Positions 62,981-64,000 of a DNA stretch of 64,000 bases are shown here, piece after piece (position 1 is the stretch's first letter; each line of letters begins with the position of its first letter). Below the pieces are notes generated by a model that was given only the letters and a program-made list of their open reading frames with translations, ran no database searches and was not told the origin of the DNA. Origin of the DNA: Todiramphus chloris collaris (Eukaryota > Chordata > Aves > Coraciiformes > Alcedinidae); the NCBI GenBank assembly GCA_025345505.1, contig JANVCC010000120.1:8003961-8067960 (forward strand), given 5' to 3'. Position numbers and translations under genes: made by a program.

Positions 62981-63193
62981 TCATTGAATGGTTTGGGATG
63001 GAAAGGGAACTTAAAATACAGTCTATTCCAAACCCTCTGCCATGGGCAGGAACAACTTTCACTAGACTGAGTTGCTTAAAGCCTCATCCAACCTGATGGG
63101 GGAGGAGCATTTTATTTTCTGGGGCATTCACACCTTCTCTGGCAACCTGTTCCAGTGTGTCACCAACCCTCATCCTACATCATTTCTTCCTTT
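62981..63193 (-). mobile_element. CR1 LINE fragment
   Basis: Antisense CR1: TTGGGATGGAAAGGGAAC, CCCTCTGCCATGGGCAGGAA, CTAGACTGAGTTGCTTAAAG and CTGGCAACCTGTTCCAGTGT. This is the typical avian CR1 3' region, truncated at about 210 bp. Confidence 0.93.
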
Positions 63194-64000
63194 GCTTACA
63201 TAAAGATTGTAAGAGGAAATGCTATCTTAAAAAGTCTGCCCTGCACTCAGGGACGGATCACAGCTTGTAAGCTAAACTGACACATGAAAATTATTTAAGA
63301 GAGTTAACAATCTACTTGAGTATTTTTGAGCTGATCAGACTGCTACAATGCATTTGAGGAACCGATGCTAGGTTGGGGAACACCCTTTGAAACACTCTAA
63401 ACTTTAGGAAACGCCTGCAAAATATGTTGAGGAGAGGGAGGGAAGGAGACCTTGTTTTAGAACAGGAATGACGAGGAAAGCTTGTTTTGTGTACAAAGAT
63501 TGTCCCGGAGACAGCATTAGCAGTGCAGTGACCCAGGATGTGGCCTTTTTAGGTGTGCCTGTTATTAATGTGTAACTTCATCTCTAGGATCAATATGAGT
63601 AAGAAGGATAGCTAGCACTATAACACTCTTTCAGATGATTCCGCTCATCATCCAGCAACAGCGTATCACTGATCTGAGTAACCTGTATAGGATATTTTTT
63701 TTTCTGTGGAGAACTCTAAAAAGCTAATAATTATCTTTTAATTTTGGTGTGGAGGGTCAGTCAATAGGTCACGTCCGATTTCATAGTTAAATGGCAGCTC
63801 GCCTGGCAGCATCCGATCATTTTATCAAGCTCTCAGTCAACATCCAGCCGTTTCTATGAAGTACTTAAAGCAGGTTTCTAAACATAAGTTTCTTCTATTG
63901 AGTACTTAAAGTATCTTTCTGAATATTTTCCTGCTATCAGTGAGAAAAACTTTAATGTCGCTGTTTATGCCGGGAGCGGAGAGACGCAGCAACATATAAG
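63194..64000. other. Terminal non-coding DNA
   Basis: No gene, repeat family or RNA gene recognised. Confidence 0.5.

Noticed and set aside
1..64000. tRNA, rRNA, snoRNA, CRISPR or bacterial-type operon signals
   Set aside because: None were seen. The content is that of a vertebrate nuclear locus, and I found no evidence for a novel multi-gene system.

Overview
The window looks like vertebrate nuclear DNA from a bird, or less likely another archosaur. The evidence is spliced genes with GT-AG introns, three antisense CR1-type LINE fragments, ERV-type solo LTRs, CpG-island promoters, and the gene order RRAGC - MYCBP - GJA9. That order is also found on human chromosome 1p34. I cannot name the species. 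The left half is AT-rich; CpG-rich DNA is confined to about 32.2-32.9 kb, 47.95-48.6 kb and 55.2-56.3 kb. A 100-base N gap lies at 3851-3950.

Layout. Positions 1 to about 32.2 kb contain no coding gene that I can support. They hold one LTR copy (5954-6522, minus), a CR1 fragment (about 10.73-11.06 kb), a putative developmental enhancer with two identical PBX-MEIS type sites (about 16.24-16.85 kb), a second, unrelated solo LTR (about 20.31-20.98 kb), a CR1 fragment (31.26-31.55 kb) and several A/C-rich low-complexity tracts. An isolated CpG island at 32.2-32.9 kb has promoter-like features but no recognised gene. Positions 34.05-48.4 kb hold RRAGC on the minus strand, with seven coding exons that I could join in frame into 406 residues. 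Positions 48.5-50.8 kb are intergenic and contain a second copy of the 5.95 kb LTR in the opposite orientation. Positions 50.88-55.78 kb hold MYCBP (minus, five coding exons, 103 residues). Positions 58.81-60.36 kb hold the single coding exon of the connexin gene GJA9 (minus, 518 residues). The remainder, to 64 kb, is upstream or intergenic DNA with one CR1 fragment near 63 kb.

The three genes share a strand but not a pathway. RRAGC encodes a Rag GTPase of lysosomal mTORC1 amino-acid sensing. MYCBP is a small coiled-coil adaptor linked to MYC, AKAPs and, through its orthologues, cilia; its promoter carries a perfect RFX X-box match. GJA9 is a gap-junction channel subunit. MYCBP and GJA9 are in tandem, and human GJA9-MYCBP readthrough is known. 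I found no new multi-gene system. The most useful leads are the orphan CpG-island promoter, the MYCBP X-box, the PBX-MEIS element, the GJA9 mini-uORF and the inverted LTR pair.
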